A stretch of 64,000 nucleotides of DNA. It comes from Thuidium tamariscinum. Its lineage: Eukaryota > Streptophyta > Bryopsida > Hypnales > Thuidiaceae. Numbering within the stretch: position 1 is the first letter of the stretch; each line of letters begins with the position of its first letter. The notes under the pieces were generated by a model, which saw nothing but the letters and a program-made list of their open reading frames with translations, ran no database searches and was not told the origin of the DNA. The stretch spans positions 7,393,501 to 7,457,500 of the forward strand of contig OX344749.2 of the NCBI GenBank assembly GCA_947034885.2, given 5' to 3'. This document shows positions 22,801-35,624 of this stretch, one piece after another. Made by a program: the position numbers and the translations under genes.

Positions 22801-25800
22801 ACTCTTGTCTTCCTCGTTCTTATTTAATATTTTGATTCATTTGTAACATATTGGTTAGCAACAAGTTTGACTTCTGTGAGATACGCATTGTGGGTTACAC
22901 ACTGATTTTATGTGAGGACTGCTTTTCAGACTTTGCCTTCAGCTTTCTTGCACATTGCACAAGGCTTAAAAGAACCAAAGCTCCGGTCCGATTATCGGCA
23001 GCGGCTCCTGACTCTTGGCTCTGATGTGAGCTCGATTGTTGAATCAAAGCTTGGCAGGTTAGTGTGTCGATGAGGAAATTTCGTGTGCTTATACCAGAGG
23101 GTTCAAATGTTCCCTACGAGCTTGTGATCGCCGTTTAGGGTAGTTCAGAGTCTGATGTACTTTTTGTTCGCAGAAACGGAGCTGATTATCTTGGGCCTCT
23201 CCTCCCCGCAATTGCAGAAATATGCTCCGATCTACAACCAGTTCACGATGTTGACCCTTCACTGCAGAAGCTGTTTCGCAATTTATGGTTTTACATTGTT
23301 CTTTACGGGTTAGCTCCTCCGATTCAGAATGCCCAGCAGCGTACTAAATACTCTAGGTCTATGAGCTTAACTGGGAGCAGAAGCGGTAGCTCAAACGGGA
23401 GCAGAAGTGGGAGCGCAACTAGTCCCGGGGCCCTCAAAGTCATTCAAACAGTGTCAGGCCCGTATTCTGGAAATGGGGATTGGTTGAACGCTGTCTACCG
23501 TCTTGCCCAATCTACTCCGCCTCTTGTAAGCCAAGTGTTGCTTCGAATATGTCCTTTCCATTGTAGCGTGTTTTTTATTTGGCATGCTTGGATTAGGAAG
23601 TAAATGAGCAGTCCTTTTCTTTATTGACTTTGGATCAAAGGGGAGGAGATTTAGGGTTTAGAATTTAGGTGTGAGGGAGTTTAATTAGGGTTTTTGTTAC
23701 TTTAAGGATGGTAGGGCTACGTTGATCATGTGGGAGTTTGTAATCAGGTGGTGACATCGTTGAAGTGGATGGAGGATGAAGTTGAGCTAGTTGCGTTGTA
23801 CAAGACAAAGCCTAAAAATGGGAGCGGGAAGGATAGAAGTTCTTCGTTGCAACGTGGTCTTCTCTCCGCTGCAATTGGTAGACACATAAGTGGCTCATCT
23901 ATTAGTAATCTCTCAGGTATTCTCGTCACAGTGTCTTGGTGACTCATGTTTCACTTGCAGAATGACTCTTTGTTGGTCTGTCTAGTTGTGATATAGTAGA
24001 GGATGATTGAGTGAGGCACTATGAACTTGAATTTTGCATTAGGTAGATATTGTATTCATCATACTTGAAATGAAGATTTGAGTTTTTATTTTTACTTAAA
24101 ATTTCAACGAAAAGCAGCTCAAGTGTGCCTATGCAATGATTGAGGTGTTTGGAGATTCATTCGATTCATTCTAGACCTGAAGAATCTTTGAGACCTGTGA
24201 TAGTTTAGGAGTTTCACTCTTTTCATCTATACATTTTTGCTCTTGTTTGATTGAACTCTTGCCAGTAAGGAATGTAATTGATGATGGGATGCATGCATTT
24301 TATTGTAGATAATTTGACACTTGATAGCATTCTAGGTGCTTGTTGATTGTACTGACTGATATTTGTATGCTCAATTTGTTCTTTGAACTTCATGAAGCTT
24401 AACCCTTGCACTTGTTTTGTCTTAGGTGTGAAGGCCACCTACCTTTTGGTGGTTGCATTTTTGGAGATCTTGCGATTTAGTCGCAAAGGAGGTGTTATTA
24501 AAAGGAGTAGTGGGGACCTCGGTCACATCAGTTTACTGACTTGCGTGTTCAAATATTTGGAGAGCCCAAACTTGCCTCTTGATCTACACCAGTGTCTTAC
24601 AGCAACGGTTCATTGTGCTTTTGATGCAGCCTTGTCATGGCTGGTATGTTTCTGGAGAGAATTTGTTACAGTTGAACCTTCCCCACGGTTGTTCTTCCTT
24701 TTGTGCAAGCTCGTCTTCCTAGTATAGTGCATCCTTGTTAAAATTCTCATGGCAATCAAACTATTTTGCATCTAGGTTTTGAAGAGTTTTATGAAATGGA
24801 AATGCACGTGATGGACTATCAGTCTAGATACTAAATACTTTAATTTTCATTACAGGAAAAACAGGTTGCAACTTGTGGTGACGAGGTTGCTGACAAAGAG
24901 AGTGTGCTGGTCTGTCATGTATGCTTTCTAGTGAAGCATCTGACACATCGTGAAGAAGCAGTACGTGAAGTAGCTAATAATCTTCTTATCCAGCTCAGAG
25001 ACAAGTTTCCCCAGGTGAGTCTTTGTATGATGCAGCATCTTTTAGTTTGGGTACACTATAATAGTTTGGCAGGAAATCTCCTGTGACTTCTTTAAGCTTA
25101 TTTTTATTTTTATTATCTGGTCTTTCTATGCACCTCATGTCCTAAGATTTTCCAATACGTAGGTGTTGTGGAATGGCCAATGTTTGGAGGCACTTCTTCG
25201 TCTTTTTTCCGAGCAAATAGGCTCTCGCCAAGGAGAGAGCCGATCTAATCTCACCTCTCATCCATCGATGCTTCACACGCATCAACTTGTAAAGGAGTGG
25301 CTCACTCGTGCCCTCCTCCTTGCTCCCTGCACCACCCAGGGCTTGTTGCAGGTATTGAAGTTCACTTACGAAGTGATGGGTGTAGTATAGGTTGATAATT
25401 TTCATAGAATGTATGAAATGTTACACGCAACGTGCAAGGATTCACGGAAGAAGTTCCAATTCTTTTTGTATATTTTTATCTTTTTTCCTTCTCTTTGCTG
25501 CTCGTTTTTTCATGTTTCGTCGCTTCGGTTTTGTATCTTCTACCTTTGATATCTTGCTCTTATTAACTACTATACATTTTAGGTCATTAAGTTTACTTAA
25601 TGTTGTCTCCCAGGAAAATATTCAGCGAGTGGGTGCGTGGCAAAAGGTGGCTTCTTTACTCTCTGAGATCGAATATGAAACATCCAACTCTAGCATGGCG
25701 AGTGTACCGGCTGTAAAAGCAGCCGCCGCAGCAGCTACAGGAGATGGCATGAGTAGTGCCAACGTGAAATCTGTTGAGATAGTGAGCATGAAACGGCTTC

Positions 25801-28800
25801 TGGATGGGAATCTAGGTGGACTATCTGTCATTAATGGGAGATCAAATCAATCGGGGTACCATACTCCAGGTGATTTGAAAGCGAAAACTAATGCAGCGAC
25901 CACTTTGACAATTCGTTTTGTGCAACAAATGCAGCAATTTCTGACAAATTCCCAGCTTGGCCAGGGCGTTGATGGTGAACAGTTCAGGGCCACTTGCTTG
26001 CAAGCATCTGCACTGCTTATTTCTAATCTGGTATTGTACAGATTCCAAGGATAAGATCAGTTTTTGTTCAATTTCAAGTCTTTCAGTTTTCTTCACCTTT
26101 TACAGGCTACATACTGGACCTGAGATCGACCTGTGATTGAGCTGAAAAACTGAAGCTGTCTACTTGCAGGGAGCTAGTACAGACGCGCTTCCAGAAGGTG
26201 TCTCACAACTACTGCGCCTTTTGTGTTGGTGTCCCGCTCAAATTTTCACAGTGGAGGTGATGGAGACGGGGTTATTTGTGTGGACATGGCTTCTAGCTGC
26301 TGCACCTCAGCTTGGCTCACTCGTTCTTGCAGAACTTGTGGACGCCTGGCTGTGGACTGTTACCAGCAGGCGGGGTCTATTTGCCGGAGGTATTGACAAC
26401 TCAGGTCCTGCAGCGGAGCTCCGTCCCCGCCTGACTGCTGGTGTCCCCAAGCCTTCTCCTTCGCGTGATCCTGTAGAGGGAATAAAGGCACATCGTTTAT
26501 GGCTGGGTTTCCTCCTCGACCGCTTTGAGGTTTGTCTGAAAGTCAATTTCATGTCAAGCAGCGTCAACTGTTTTGAGTTGAATATGGCAGTTTCAAAACA
26601 AATCTCTTTCTCAGGATTAGGATCTTTCAATACAAGTTGTCAGAGTGGGAGCCTTCCATCTTCTGTTAATAAATCAAGTTATACCCGCGGATGATTCTCG
26701 GAATGGAGATGGGTTTTGTTCGTATAGACTATGAGAGTCTGTCCGTTTAGGTGACTTAGCACTTATTATTTGTTAAATTGGACATCTTTCAGGTGGTGAA
26801 GCATTCAGGAAGTGATCAATTGCTTTTAATTTCTCGTATGATGCAAGGATCAATACAAACTGCATCACATTTTTCATCACATCCAGCTGCTGCTGGAACC
26901 TTCTTTACGTTACTGCTTTTGGGCTTGAAGCTGTGTGACTGTCTACGTGAAATTGGCTATCATACCAGAAGTTTTGGAGCGAACTTGCTACACGATCAAA
27001 TTTATAGGTTTGCAAAAATCCTTGCCAGTACAACGTTTGTGAACAGAGGAGTTTGCCAATATTTGTTCTCAATCTCTTCATAGTGTCTGCATGTATTCTC
27101 TGCTTCGGCTAGACTTTCATAGAAATGACTGCTTTTGTCTATTAGTACATTTTCTGACAAGAGGATGTCCAAAACCTACTTGGAATATGGTGGAAATGGA
27201 ATTGCATGTGGAGTATTGTTGATGTGGTGTGTTTGGAAAGCAGTAAACTCTGAGTCACTACTCCCTCTCCCTCTTTGTCTTGACGAGTGTACATTTGTGT
27301 TTACAGAGCTGCCTTCGCTTGGTTTTCGGTGGAACCTGGGTGGTGTGAGGTAGCTGTGCAAGGCATGGCTAAGGAGGAAGCTCAATCTGTAGGCATCTTT
27401 GCTCAATTTCTTGCACAGAATAACTCTGAGGTGGACAGTAGTAGGGAAGGATCTGTGCAGTCCAAGCGGTCTTCAAAAATTGCATCTCTACCTTCGCCGA
27501 GAAGTGCAGCACAACCTCAGGTAACCAACCACCTGTTCTCAAAGCCTAGTTTGCTCTGATTTCCAAGTTTGCTGAGACCTGGACCTGTGGTTGACTCCTC
27601 TTTGTCTCACATCAGGTGAACAATCATCCAGTTTGGGGAAAGACAAATAGTGAATCAGCTGCTATAGAGAGGAGGAAACTTCTATTGGTGCTTTGCCAAC
27701 ATGAGGCTGACAGGTTGGAGACATGGGCTTATCCTCTCAGGTAGGCTATCTTTCTACATAAAATTGTACAAATAAGCTTTCTTTATTCAGGCATGATGTG
27801 AAGGAGCCTATTATCCTTGTCACCGAACCTATTGCAGGACGTCTTTTACATTTATCACTTGGCTTGGCATATTGTTGAGATGGGCCTCACACCAAAACTT
27901 TATGGAATGCACAGTGATAACATGCAACTTCGTTTCAAGTCCAACTGGGAGTCATGGGAAGTCCATGTGAAGACAGCTTGGGCTATAGATCCACGTATCG
28001 CTTTGGCTCTGGTCGCCCGTTTTCCTGGTGCCTATGTTATAAGGACAGAGGTTACGTCCATGGTCCAGGTCTGCTTCCATTCTTATTTTGACGAATCCAT
28101 TGTATACGGTACAAACTTTTGTGCTTGAGAAATGGTTGTAAGCCCTCTTTTGTCCAATTTGTGTACCAATTATTTCCATCTTTTCTTTTAATGCAGGCAC
28201 ATATTCCGGACTTGATCAACGTACCGGAGGCCCTACGATACGTTGTAACACCTGCAGCCGCACGTGAGGATTCTGAAGCATTGAATTGGCTTCCTCACTG
28301 GTCATTATGCTCTATTACTCATGCTCTTGAGTTCTTAACTCCACCTTTCAAGGGCCATCCTCGTGTCATGGCTTATGTGTTGCGTGTTATGGAATCATAC
28401 CCACCTGAGCGAGTTACGTTCTTCATGCCTCAGCTTGTACAAGCTCTACGCTATGATCATGGGGTAAACATCCTTCCTAACTTTCTGGTGCTTTGGTGTT
28501 TTGGAGAGATTTATGACCCATACAAATGTCACTACAGTCTTGCAGTAGCAATTTCTGACATTTGCCTTTTTGTATCTGGTTTCTTCAGGGGCTGGTAGAA
28601 GGTTACTTAATGGTTGCTGCGCTCAGGAGTAACCTATTCGCTCATATTCTAATATGGCAACTTCAGGTACTGTCACGCTTTTCAGTGGTGGTCTGAAAAA
28701 CTGGAATGAAGTAAATTATTTTTTAGGTTTAATGTTCTCTTGAAAGTTGATAGTTTTTTCATGCAATTGCAGGGTGAAGAGGCTCCTCCTGCAGAAGAAG

Positions 28801-31644
28801 CAGCAAAGGAGGGTATCAATATGAAGGTACAGGAAATTAATACCAGCTCTAAAGATACTGGTCTGCTTTTTATGCTTCAGAAGTTGTAGTACCCTTTTTC
28901 AGTATCAGTAAGGTTTACATTTGTAGTTTAAACAGCTTTTGGTCAATCGTTACTCAAGCTTTCAAGAATGATTGTCACATCTGTGCATTTTTAAGGGGAG
29001 ATTTGTCAGCGGCAGGAGATTATTGATGGGCTGATTGGGATGTTTTGGCAGAATGCCTTGTATGAGATTGTACCAAGAGTGAAAAACCGTATCATTAAGA
29101 GCTTCACTGCTGAAGCCCTCAGAATATATGAAGAAGAATTTCGGTTTTTTGATAAAGTTACGTCAATTTCTGGTGTACTTTTTCCCTTGCCCAAGGAGGC
29201 TCGCCGGGCAGGAATCCGCAGGTAAGCTGTTCTTCTTTTCATGATTCCAAGTGGCCGAATTGAAGATGCTCTTCCGCGTAGACTTATTTATCTTGAGGTT
29301 TTCTTAAGTAAGTGTTTTCTAATACGATCCGTTGAATATTGTCTCAGAAGTGAATCTAGTCATCCATAATTTTCAGAATTTAGTTTGCTGCTTCTTTTCT
29401 CTCCTTACTCTTTGGTCATGTTGCGTTTAAGTTTATCAATTAGCTCAAATAAGTGATCACTTACATATGCACTAAGAGTTAGTTTTCCTTGCACTTGTTT
29501 GAACTCCTAGATTTTAATATGTGTACTCTTTCGTCTCCTATTTGTTCTAGGATTGAATTGAAATGCTTAAATCCTGAGGAATCCTTTATACCTTTTCGTG
29601 AGCAACTTAAGAGGAGTGTATTATGCCAAGTTGTAATTGTATTTCAAACCTGGAATTAACGGAGAATTGTCGCATTCCCCAAATTAACGGCCTCTGCAAA
29701 CAAACTGCTCCATGCAGGGAATTGGAGAAGATCAAAGTGGAAGGTGATGCGCTTTATCTGCCCACCGATCCTACCAAACTTGTGAAGGGCATTGAGATTG
29801 ACAGTGGAATCCCTTTACAGTCTGCAGCCAAAGTGCCTATCATGATAACTTTTGACGTGGTGGAAAAAGGAGACCATGACCACTTGATGCGGCAAGCATG
29901 CATTTTTAAGGTGGGTAGTTCTAGACTGTTGTTTGAAATTTGTTGATTGAGTTGCTTCTATCTACTGGGTTTTTTTTAATCCTTACATCGAGTGGGTATT
30001 AGATTGGAAGGTGAATTGTAGTGGTTGCTCAACGTCGTGGGGTGTTCACACTTTTTGCATGTAACTCTTGCTTGTATTCATTATTACCTTGGAAATGCAC
30101 AGGTTGGGGATGATTGTCGACAGGATGTGTTGGCTCTTCAAGTCATTGCCCTCCTGAAAGAGATTTGGCTAGCAGTTGGTGTCAACCTTTACCTTTTCCC
30201 TTATGGGGTCCTTCCAACTGGCTATGGCAGAGGAATTATTGAGGTATCTCGTTCAGTCTTTTACATTTATTGGTTGAAAATCTTAGGTGAAACTGAAATA
30301 AAGCCGAGGCATGTTCGATTCAATAGGCAGATATTTGTTAATTTTGCGCTTACAAGTGACAGGCATATTATTATGTTGTCGTTTGATAAGAGGCATAGCT
30401 CACCATGTGATCAATTGCCTATACATATCGATGATGACCTCAAGGTCCAGTTTTCTAGTTAGTCATGTGGCCCAAGTTCGCTCGTATTAAACAGCGGCCA
30501 TATTTTCTGTTTATGTTGTCCCTGCCGTGGCTGAAATTCCTCTCTACACCAATTGGACAATATTGATAGGCTCTGGTTTGGTTTCGACGCAGGTGGTTCC
30601 AAATTCACGGAGTAGGAATCAAATGGGAGAAGTGACTGATGGTGGTTTGTTCGAGATTTACCAACAAGAGTATGGGCCCGTGGGCTCTGATGGTTTTGAA
30701 AGGGCGCGGAACAACTTCATTGTTAGCAGTGCTGGCTACGCTGTGGCCAGCCTTATCCTGCAACCGAAGGATCGACACAACGGCAACCTGCTTTTCGACA
30801 AGTACTACTTCTCTCCTACTTCAGATATGCCACTTTTGTGTTTCTTTCATTGATGAAATTTGTCCCGAATTGTGCTGCATTTGTAGATTCAAGGGGGGCC
30901 TGGAATTGCACTGTAGTATTCCAGATAAATTTTCTAGTAGTCTCTGGCGTTTCTTACAATCATAAATCATGTGCCGTGTCCGCAGTGAGGGGAGGCTTGT
31001 GCACATCGACTTTGGGTTTATTTTGGAAACATCTCCTGGTGGGAACATCCGCTTTGAAAGTGCACAATTCAAGCTCAGTCACGAAATGACTCAGCTCATT
31101 GACCCCTCCGGCCACATGAGAAGTGAATCTTGGGACCAGTTCGTGAGGTAATCACCTCTTGCCATAATGGCTTCATCTGCAAGTCCATCTTTTAAAATAA
31201 ATTCTGTCGTCCAGTTTGATTGAATTGGAAAGCGCACATGCACCAACTTCCAGAAACCCTATGAGTCTTCGTAGGTCCCTTTTTCTATCATTTCCAAGGG
31301 CATAGATAACAGTATTGAATTGAACTTCGTCTGCGATTTGTAAGACGATCTTCTGACCCTGTGTTACGGATCTGGATTGGAACAGTTTGTGTGTGAAGGG
31401 CTACTTGGCAGCAAGGAACCACATGGATGGCATAGTGAACACGGTTCTTCTCATGGTGGACAGTGGTCTTCCGTGCTTCAGTCGAGGTGATCCCATCGGG
31501 AACTTGCGGAAACGTTTCCATCCCGAGATGAGTGAGCGAGAGGCAGCGAATTTTATGATGAAGACGTGTGCAGATGCATACAACAAGTGGAGTACAGCCG
31601 GCTATGATACGATACAATACCTCCAACAGGGGATCGAAAGATAA
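19831..31644 (+). CDS. PI4KA1: Phosphatidylinositol 4-kinase alpha (type III)
   Basis: Makes PI4P from phosphatidylinositol, mainly at the plasma membrane. 26 in-phase exons encode 2,052 residues, near the plant family length: 19831-20916, 21138-21503, 21971-22114, 22309-22479, 22594-22752, 22930-23057, 23174-23525, 23748-23916, 24426-24643, 24856-25014, 25163-25351, 25614-26030, 26170-26529, 26793-27007, 27307-27520, 27616-27740, 27915-28068, 28197-28463, 28589-28666, 28773-28826, 29052-29221, 29718-29910, 30103-30243, 30593-30801, 30986-31147, 31386-31644. The lipid-kinase unit near [20 protein letters not shown] precedes the kinase domain (about 1,750-2,052): [18 protein letters not shown], catalytic loop KDRHNGN (about 1902-1908) and HIDFGF. 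It ends [15 protein letters not shown]. The start was chosen because [12 protein letters not shown] fits the plant N-terminus. Intron 1 seems to use a GC donor. Confidence 0.96.
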
Positions 31645-32518
31645 GTTGAAAAGCTCGAACCCCAGCCATGGGATCCTTTCCCGGGACAATGGCATCTATT
31701 CTTTGTTTAAGATACACAATAAACCTGCATAGCATCTGGTGTCTTGTAACTGTAGATGGGTTGATGACTTAGTCGTCAGATACTGGCCAATGGCGGATAC
31801 CCCTTCAATTAATTTCTGTTACTGTCCAATGTATCATAGTTGCTAGAGATAGACCTAAGAGTTGGAGAGTACGTTACGGTAAGGCTTTAATCTCCTTACC
31901 ACTTGTATCATGACCTCGTGTTGCAATAATAAATAGATTAGGAGTTTGCATTGAGCAGTCTCTGAATGAGTGCAGAGTATTCTAGTTTGCGTAGTGGTCT
32001 CCAACATTTCATGTACGTTCAAATTTTGAACAGAGGATAAACGAGTCAAGTTGCATATTGAAATCCACGCTCGTTTTGTATCCATATCTGCCCCTCTTTC
32101 GGTACATTCCATAGTGACTTAGGCATGTGATTTCGGAGAAGACGCGATATTCTATACAGGCTCACCCATCGAGCATTTTAAACCATTGAAGGGCTTACTA
32201 AGAGACTAACAAGGTCACCAGGATGAAGGTTTCAACAGCAAAAAGCCCATCGACGGCCCGACAACGCTCAGAAAATGAACTATACTCGAACATAGCCCCA
32301 AACCCTACCTACTCTACTTCATTTTCACAACTCCCCAATGCGCTTGAGGCAATTGCTGCATCGCAAGTAGATGATGACCAATTGTCCACCCAGACCTTGA
32401 AGATCTCGCCAACCTGAGTACGTATAAAATAGGTGCCTAAAGCTTGGTTATAAGGGTATACTTAAAAACACGGAATCGAGGTAGCACACAGTCGGCACCA
32501 GGAATAATTGGCAACCTC
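31645..32518. other. PI4KA 3' region and intergenic
   Basis: Contains the PI4KA 3' UTR. A 64-codon plus-strand frame at 32223-32417 has no family resemblance and I do not call it a gene. Confidence 0.4.
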
Positions 32519-32880
32519 CATCATAATTCTGTAAACATTAGAGTCTGAAATCCGAAGGGTCAGTGGCACACCACAAGTTCAAAAGCAGGGTTACCTGAAA
32601 GCATAGCTACCGGACATCATCACGATAATGTCATTAAGGTTGCACAAACGTCAGAAACGATACCATCCGCAGAAATCTAAATTAACGCTTTACTGTTTCC
32701 CTCGGAACCCGAGAAGATGCGTTCACAACAGCCATGGATCCCGTGAAGTCTGCAAAGGAACTTAGCCATAAACCCTAAATCCTGCTCACACCTCCACGTG
32801 ACCAAGTAGACGCCCTGGTCCAGCATGAGACTATTTAGATAATTAGGCGGCTCGTAAATCAGGATTGAGGAATCAGACAA
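32519..32880 (-). pseudogene. Decayed tandem copy of the RPB8 3' end
   Basis: This segment repeats, with many substitutions and indels, the DNA at about 32918-33321 that holds the last codons and 3' flank of RPB8. In the RPB8 frame it still reads YLNSLMLDQGVYLV, against [18 protein letters not shown] in the gene. Noncoding blocks are also shared: AGAAGATG, ACAACAGCCAT, AAACCCTAAATCCTG and ATCACGAT. The RPB8 stop codon is lost. It is probably a relic of a tandem duplication that copied only the tail of the gene. Confidence 0.75.
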
Positions 32881-33250
32881 TCAATATTTAGAGAAGATGG
32901 AAACCTTGTCTCAAAATTGATCACGATACTATAAACATGAGTCCGAAGTCTGAGGAGCGATGGCACACTCCAAATGCCAAAACAAACCACAAGATCTAAT
33001 AAAGGGTTACCTGCTGTAGTGCAAAGGCCTAGGCCATCACGATCATGTCAGTAGGGTTTACACAAAACCTTCGACAAAGAACCTCTGATGCAGTGTCCTT
33101 CCCAGCAACCTAAATTTGCACATAAACCAAGATGAATGTTTCCCTTCTAGTGGAACCCCAGAAGATGTTTCCTGTCGACAACAGCCATCGAGCTTACCAA
33201 AAAACGGGTTGCAAAGGGCGTTTCAAGCAACCTTAAACCCTAAATCCTGT

Positions 33251-33691
33251 TCACACCTTCCGCATCAGCAAATAGACGCGCTGGTCGAGCACGAGGCTGT
33301 TCAGATTGTTGGGGTCGCCCTTGAGGCACATCAAGAGGCCGCCGAAGGAGATGTACGTCTCCACCTTGGGAGGGCCCTTGGACTCCGTGTCGGCGTACTT
33401 GTAAACCTTGCCATACATGACGTACTCGTACTTGTCCGCCAGCGACTTGCGACGGCTCTGGTCGAACGTGCCGTCGTCCAAGGTGCCGTCCAGGCTGAGA
33501 GTGGAGGCGAGCGCTAGCGTGAACTTGTCTCCTTTCTGCAGCGGGTAGAGGTCCACGTTCACGTCCAGAAGCACGTCCATGTCGAACTGCTCGCTGTGCG
33601 CCACAATTCGCGACACCTTGTCGAATTTCTTGCCGTCAGGGTCTAGTTGCGTGATGCTGAAGATGTCCTCGAACAGCAGCGGGTCTGCCAT
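33251..33691 (-). CDS. NRPB8: RNA polymerases I, II and III subunit RPB8 (RPABC3)
   Basis: Common small subunit of nuclear RNA polymerases I, II and III; folds as an OB-type beta barrel on the enzyme surface. The single open exon encodes 146 residues, the usual plant length. It begins [20 protein letters not shown] and continues KKFDKVSRI, with an internal [16 protein letters not shown], then YISFGGLLM and an end of [12 protein letters not shown]. An in-frame ATG four codons upstream (33703) exists. I chose the inner one because family members start close to the FEDIF motif and its context (GCCATGGCA) is better. The gene is intronless. A TA-flanked MITE lies about 230 bp upstream and a broken duplicate of the gene's 3' end lies downstream. 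The gene is convergent with PI4KA. Confidence 0.96.
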   Translation of the reverse strand: MADPLLFEDIFSITQLDPDGKKFDKVSRIVAHSEQFDMDVLLDVNVDLYPLQKGDKFTLALASTLSLDGTLDDGTFDQSRRKSLADKYEYVMYGKVYKYADTESKGPPKVETYISFGGLLMCLKGDPNNLNSLVLDQRVYLLMRKV

Positions 33692-33918
33692 GGCGAGAAA
33701 CAACCGCAGCAGCAGTCAGGCGAAGCTCTGCAAACGACGAAGGGATGAACCCTAAACTGGAGTTCAGGAGACGACGAGGACGGACTTCTCTCTCAAAACC
33801 ATCACTCCAGTCTCCTCCACACTCACACCAACGCGGAAGCAAATGGCCGTGTTCCCATGGCGTTCCCAATAAGTTAGGCATTCTCGGTAGGAGTATTTTG
33901 AAATGGCCAAGCTCTTTA

Positions 33919-34190
33919 AGGTGGGTACACCTAAAATTGCACCTCACCTAAAAGTGCCATCTATAGTTGCTGTACATTTCTGAATTCCATTATGTACCTA
34001 TTTGGTTGGAGCGCTTTCAGAAACAGACTTTGAACCTTGATAACTTTTGCATACTGTATTCAAATGCTATGTTTTTTGGTGCATTGGAATGTGCTTTCAC
34101 TTGCCAAGAAGACTATATGAAAATTTGATCAGACGAGTAATAGTTACTAGGCGCAGTACCAAAAAGTAGCACTTTTAGGTGTATCCACCT
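33919..34190. mobile_element. Tc1/mariner-type MITE near the RPB8 promoter
   Basis: The 272-bp element has inverted ends of about 22 bp: AGGTGGGTACACCTAAAATT on the left, and ACTTTTAGGTGTATCCACCT on the right as read on the plus strand, with two mismatches. A TA dinucleotide lies immediately outside each end. There is no coding capacity. It sits about 230 bp upstream of the RPB8 start codon. Confidence 0.7.
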
Positions 34191-34268
34191 TATATTTTTC
34201 TTTCTTTCTTTGATTTGGGGCACATCCAAGTGTAAGTATAGGTGTAATAGTTACCGTGAACCACCCTA

Positions 34269-34335
34269 CAGTAGAATTTCTATAACTTAATAAGTCCCAG
34301 TTCATTCTAACACATTGAGTTACAGAGGTTTATTG
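34269..34335. mobile_element. Pogo-like short TIR element or terminus
   Basis: CAGTAGAATTTCTATAACTT at the left and GAGTTACAGAGGTTTATTG at the right are imperfect inverted repeats flanked by TA. They resemble the CAGT...CCTCTATAA ends of plant pogo/Lemi elements. A second right-end-like copy, GAGTTATAGAGGTTTATTG, lies near 35310, so this could also be the left end of an element of about 1 kb. Confidence 0.45.
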
Positions 34336-34342
34336 TATAGTG

Positions 34343-34515
34343 GGAGGCTTCCTCCCAAAGGTTGTTCAGGCTGTGAGAGCCCTACCACGAAGGCAACGCA
34401 CCAACCCGAGTCCAAGGGACAAGACCCTCACAACTTGAAAGGCCTTCAGGAAAGGCCCTTCTACCGCGTTAAGCAATGGGAGCGTTGGTAAATATCGTGC
34501 CCTGGTAAGGTAAGA
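34343..34515. other. GC-rich structured island
   Basis: About 170 bp with clearly higher GC than the surrounding DNA and local self-complementarity (GGGAGGCTTCCTCCC; AAGGCCTTCAGGAAAGGCC). It carries no long open frame and matches no tRNA or 5S pattern I can build. It may be the body of an unknown repeat or a fragment of a structural RNA. Confidence 0.4.
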
Positions 34516-35498
34516 GGCTCAAAAAGCAATAATTTAAGCGTTGATGCGCCTTTTCCATATATCTCCTCAAATGGAAATATTTTTTAGTTTATTTTTCAGT
34601 CAAAGAGAAATAGATGAGGAATCTAACACAAGTCATTTCATTTTTTTTTTTGAAGCATTATTGAATTAGTTACGAATTTTTATACACAATTTGGTATAGG
34701 TTCCTATTTGTGATCATAGGCCCTTGGAAACCCATCCATGTATAGTTTGAAAAAACCCCAGGGCTTGCTCAAAAACTAGCATTGCAACATGTATAAAGCA
34801 ATAGAAATGGTTTCTAAAAATGCCCCTTTATAAATCTAAAATGAATGCTTGAATTAATCATTATTTTAGATTTTTCAATGCTTGTAAGAAGATAGTTGAA
34901 CAACAAATTTTTATTTTGAATTAAATTAGTAAACACCTAGCCACTTAGTTAGAAATGAACCTAGTGTGGGTCTTAAACCATCCATTGAAGAAGTAAAAAC
35001 AAATCTTATCAAGGTCCACTGTAATCCACATTTCATTTTCCCACAATTCAAATGCCCATTTCATAGCCCCTACTGGACAGTTGAAAATGCCCACTTAGTT
35101 TTAGAGCCCTCTCCTATACAATATTCTTCCTTGTATTGTGTCACAGTATAATATCAAGCTAGATCTCTCTAAACCAAGTTGTTCGGCCATATAATTCAAG
35201 TGTTTTTTAAAAGGGCATTCAAGCTTCAATGCTTAACGACTTAGAGAGGATCAAATTTAATCACAACCTTTGTAATTTGGCCTAGTCTAAGATTAGTTTG
35301 ACACATTGAGTTATAGAGGTTTATTGGTGTAAGAAGGTCGACTTAGAGAGGTTCTATTTTATTATGGCATTGTCACTATTTTCATCAAATTAGAAATGAT
35401 TTGAGTCTAGTTATGTGTGATGTATTGCTTACATGATTTTTCTTCATTATCCATGAATTGTTGGAGTTTTTATAATTTGTCTTTTAGCTTGTTTTCAA
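34516..35498. other. AT-rich spacer
   Basis: No exon, RNA gene or paired terminus was recognised apart from the pogo-like end near 35310. Confidence 0.4.
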
Positions 35499-35499
35499 T

Positions 35500-35520
35500 T
35501 ATATATATATATATATATAT
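35500..35520. repeat. (AT)n microsatellite
   Basis: A run of about ten alternating AT units. Confidence 0.9.
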
Positions 35521-35624
35521 TGGTCACTTAACCTTGAAGCACTCTATTGTCTAATTATTGGATAATCAATAGATTGGAAATTATTTTTCTTTCTCATCAT
35601 TAGTCGGATGGAAGTCATCCTAAT

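Noticed and set aside
33692-33703. Upstream ATG adding four residues to RPB8
   Set aside because: Family members begin near the FEDIF motif and the inner ATG has the better context; the outer start cannot be fully excluded.
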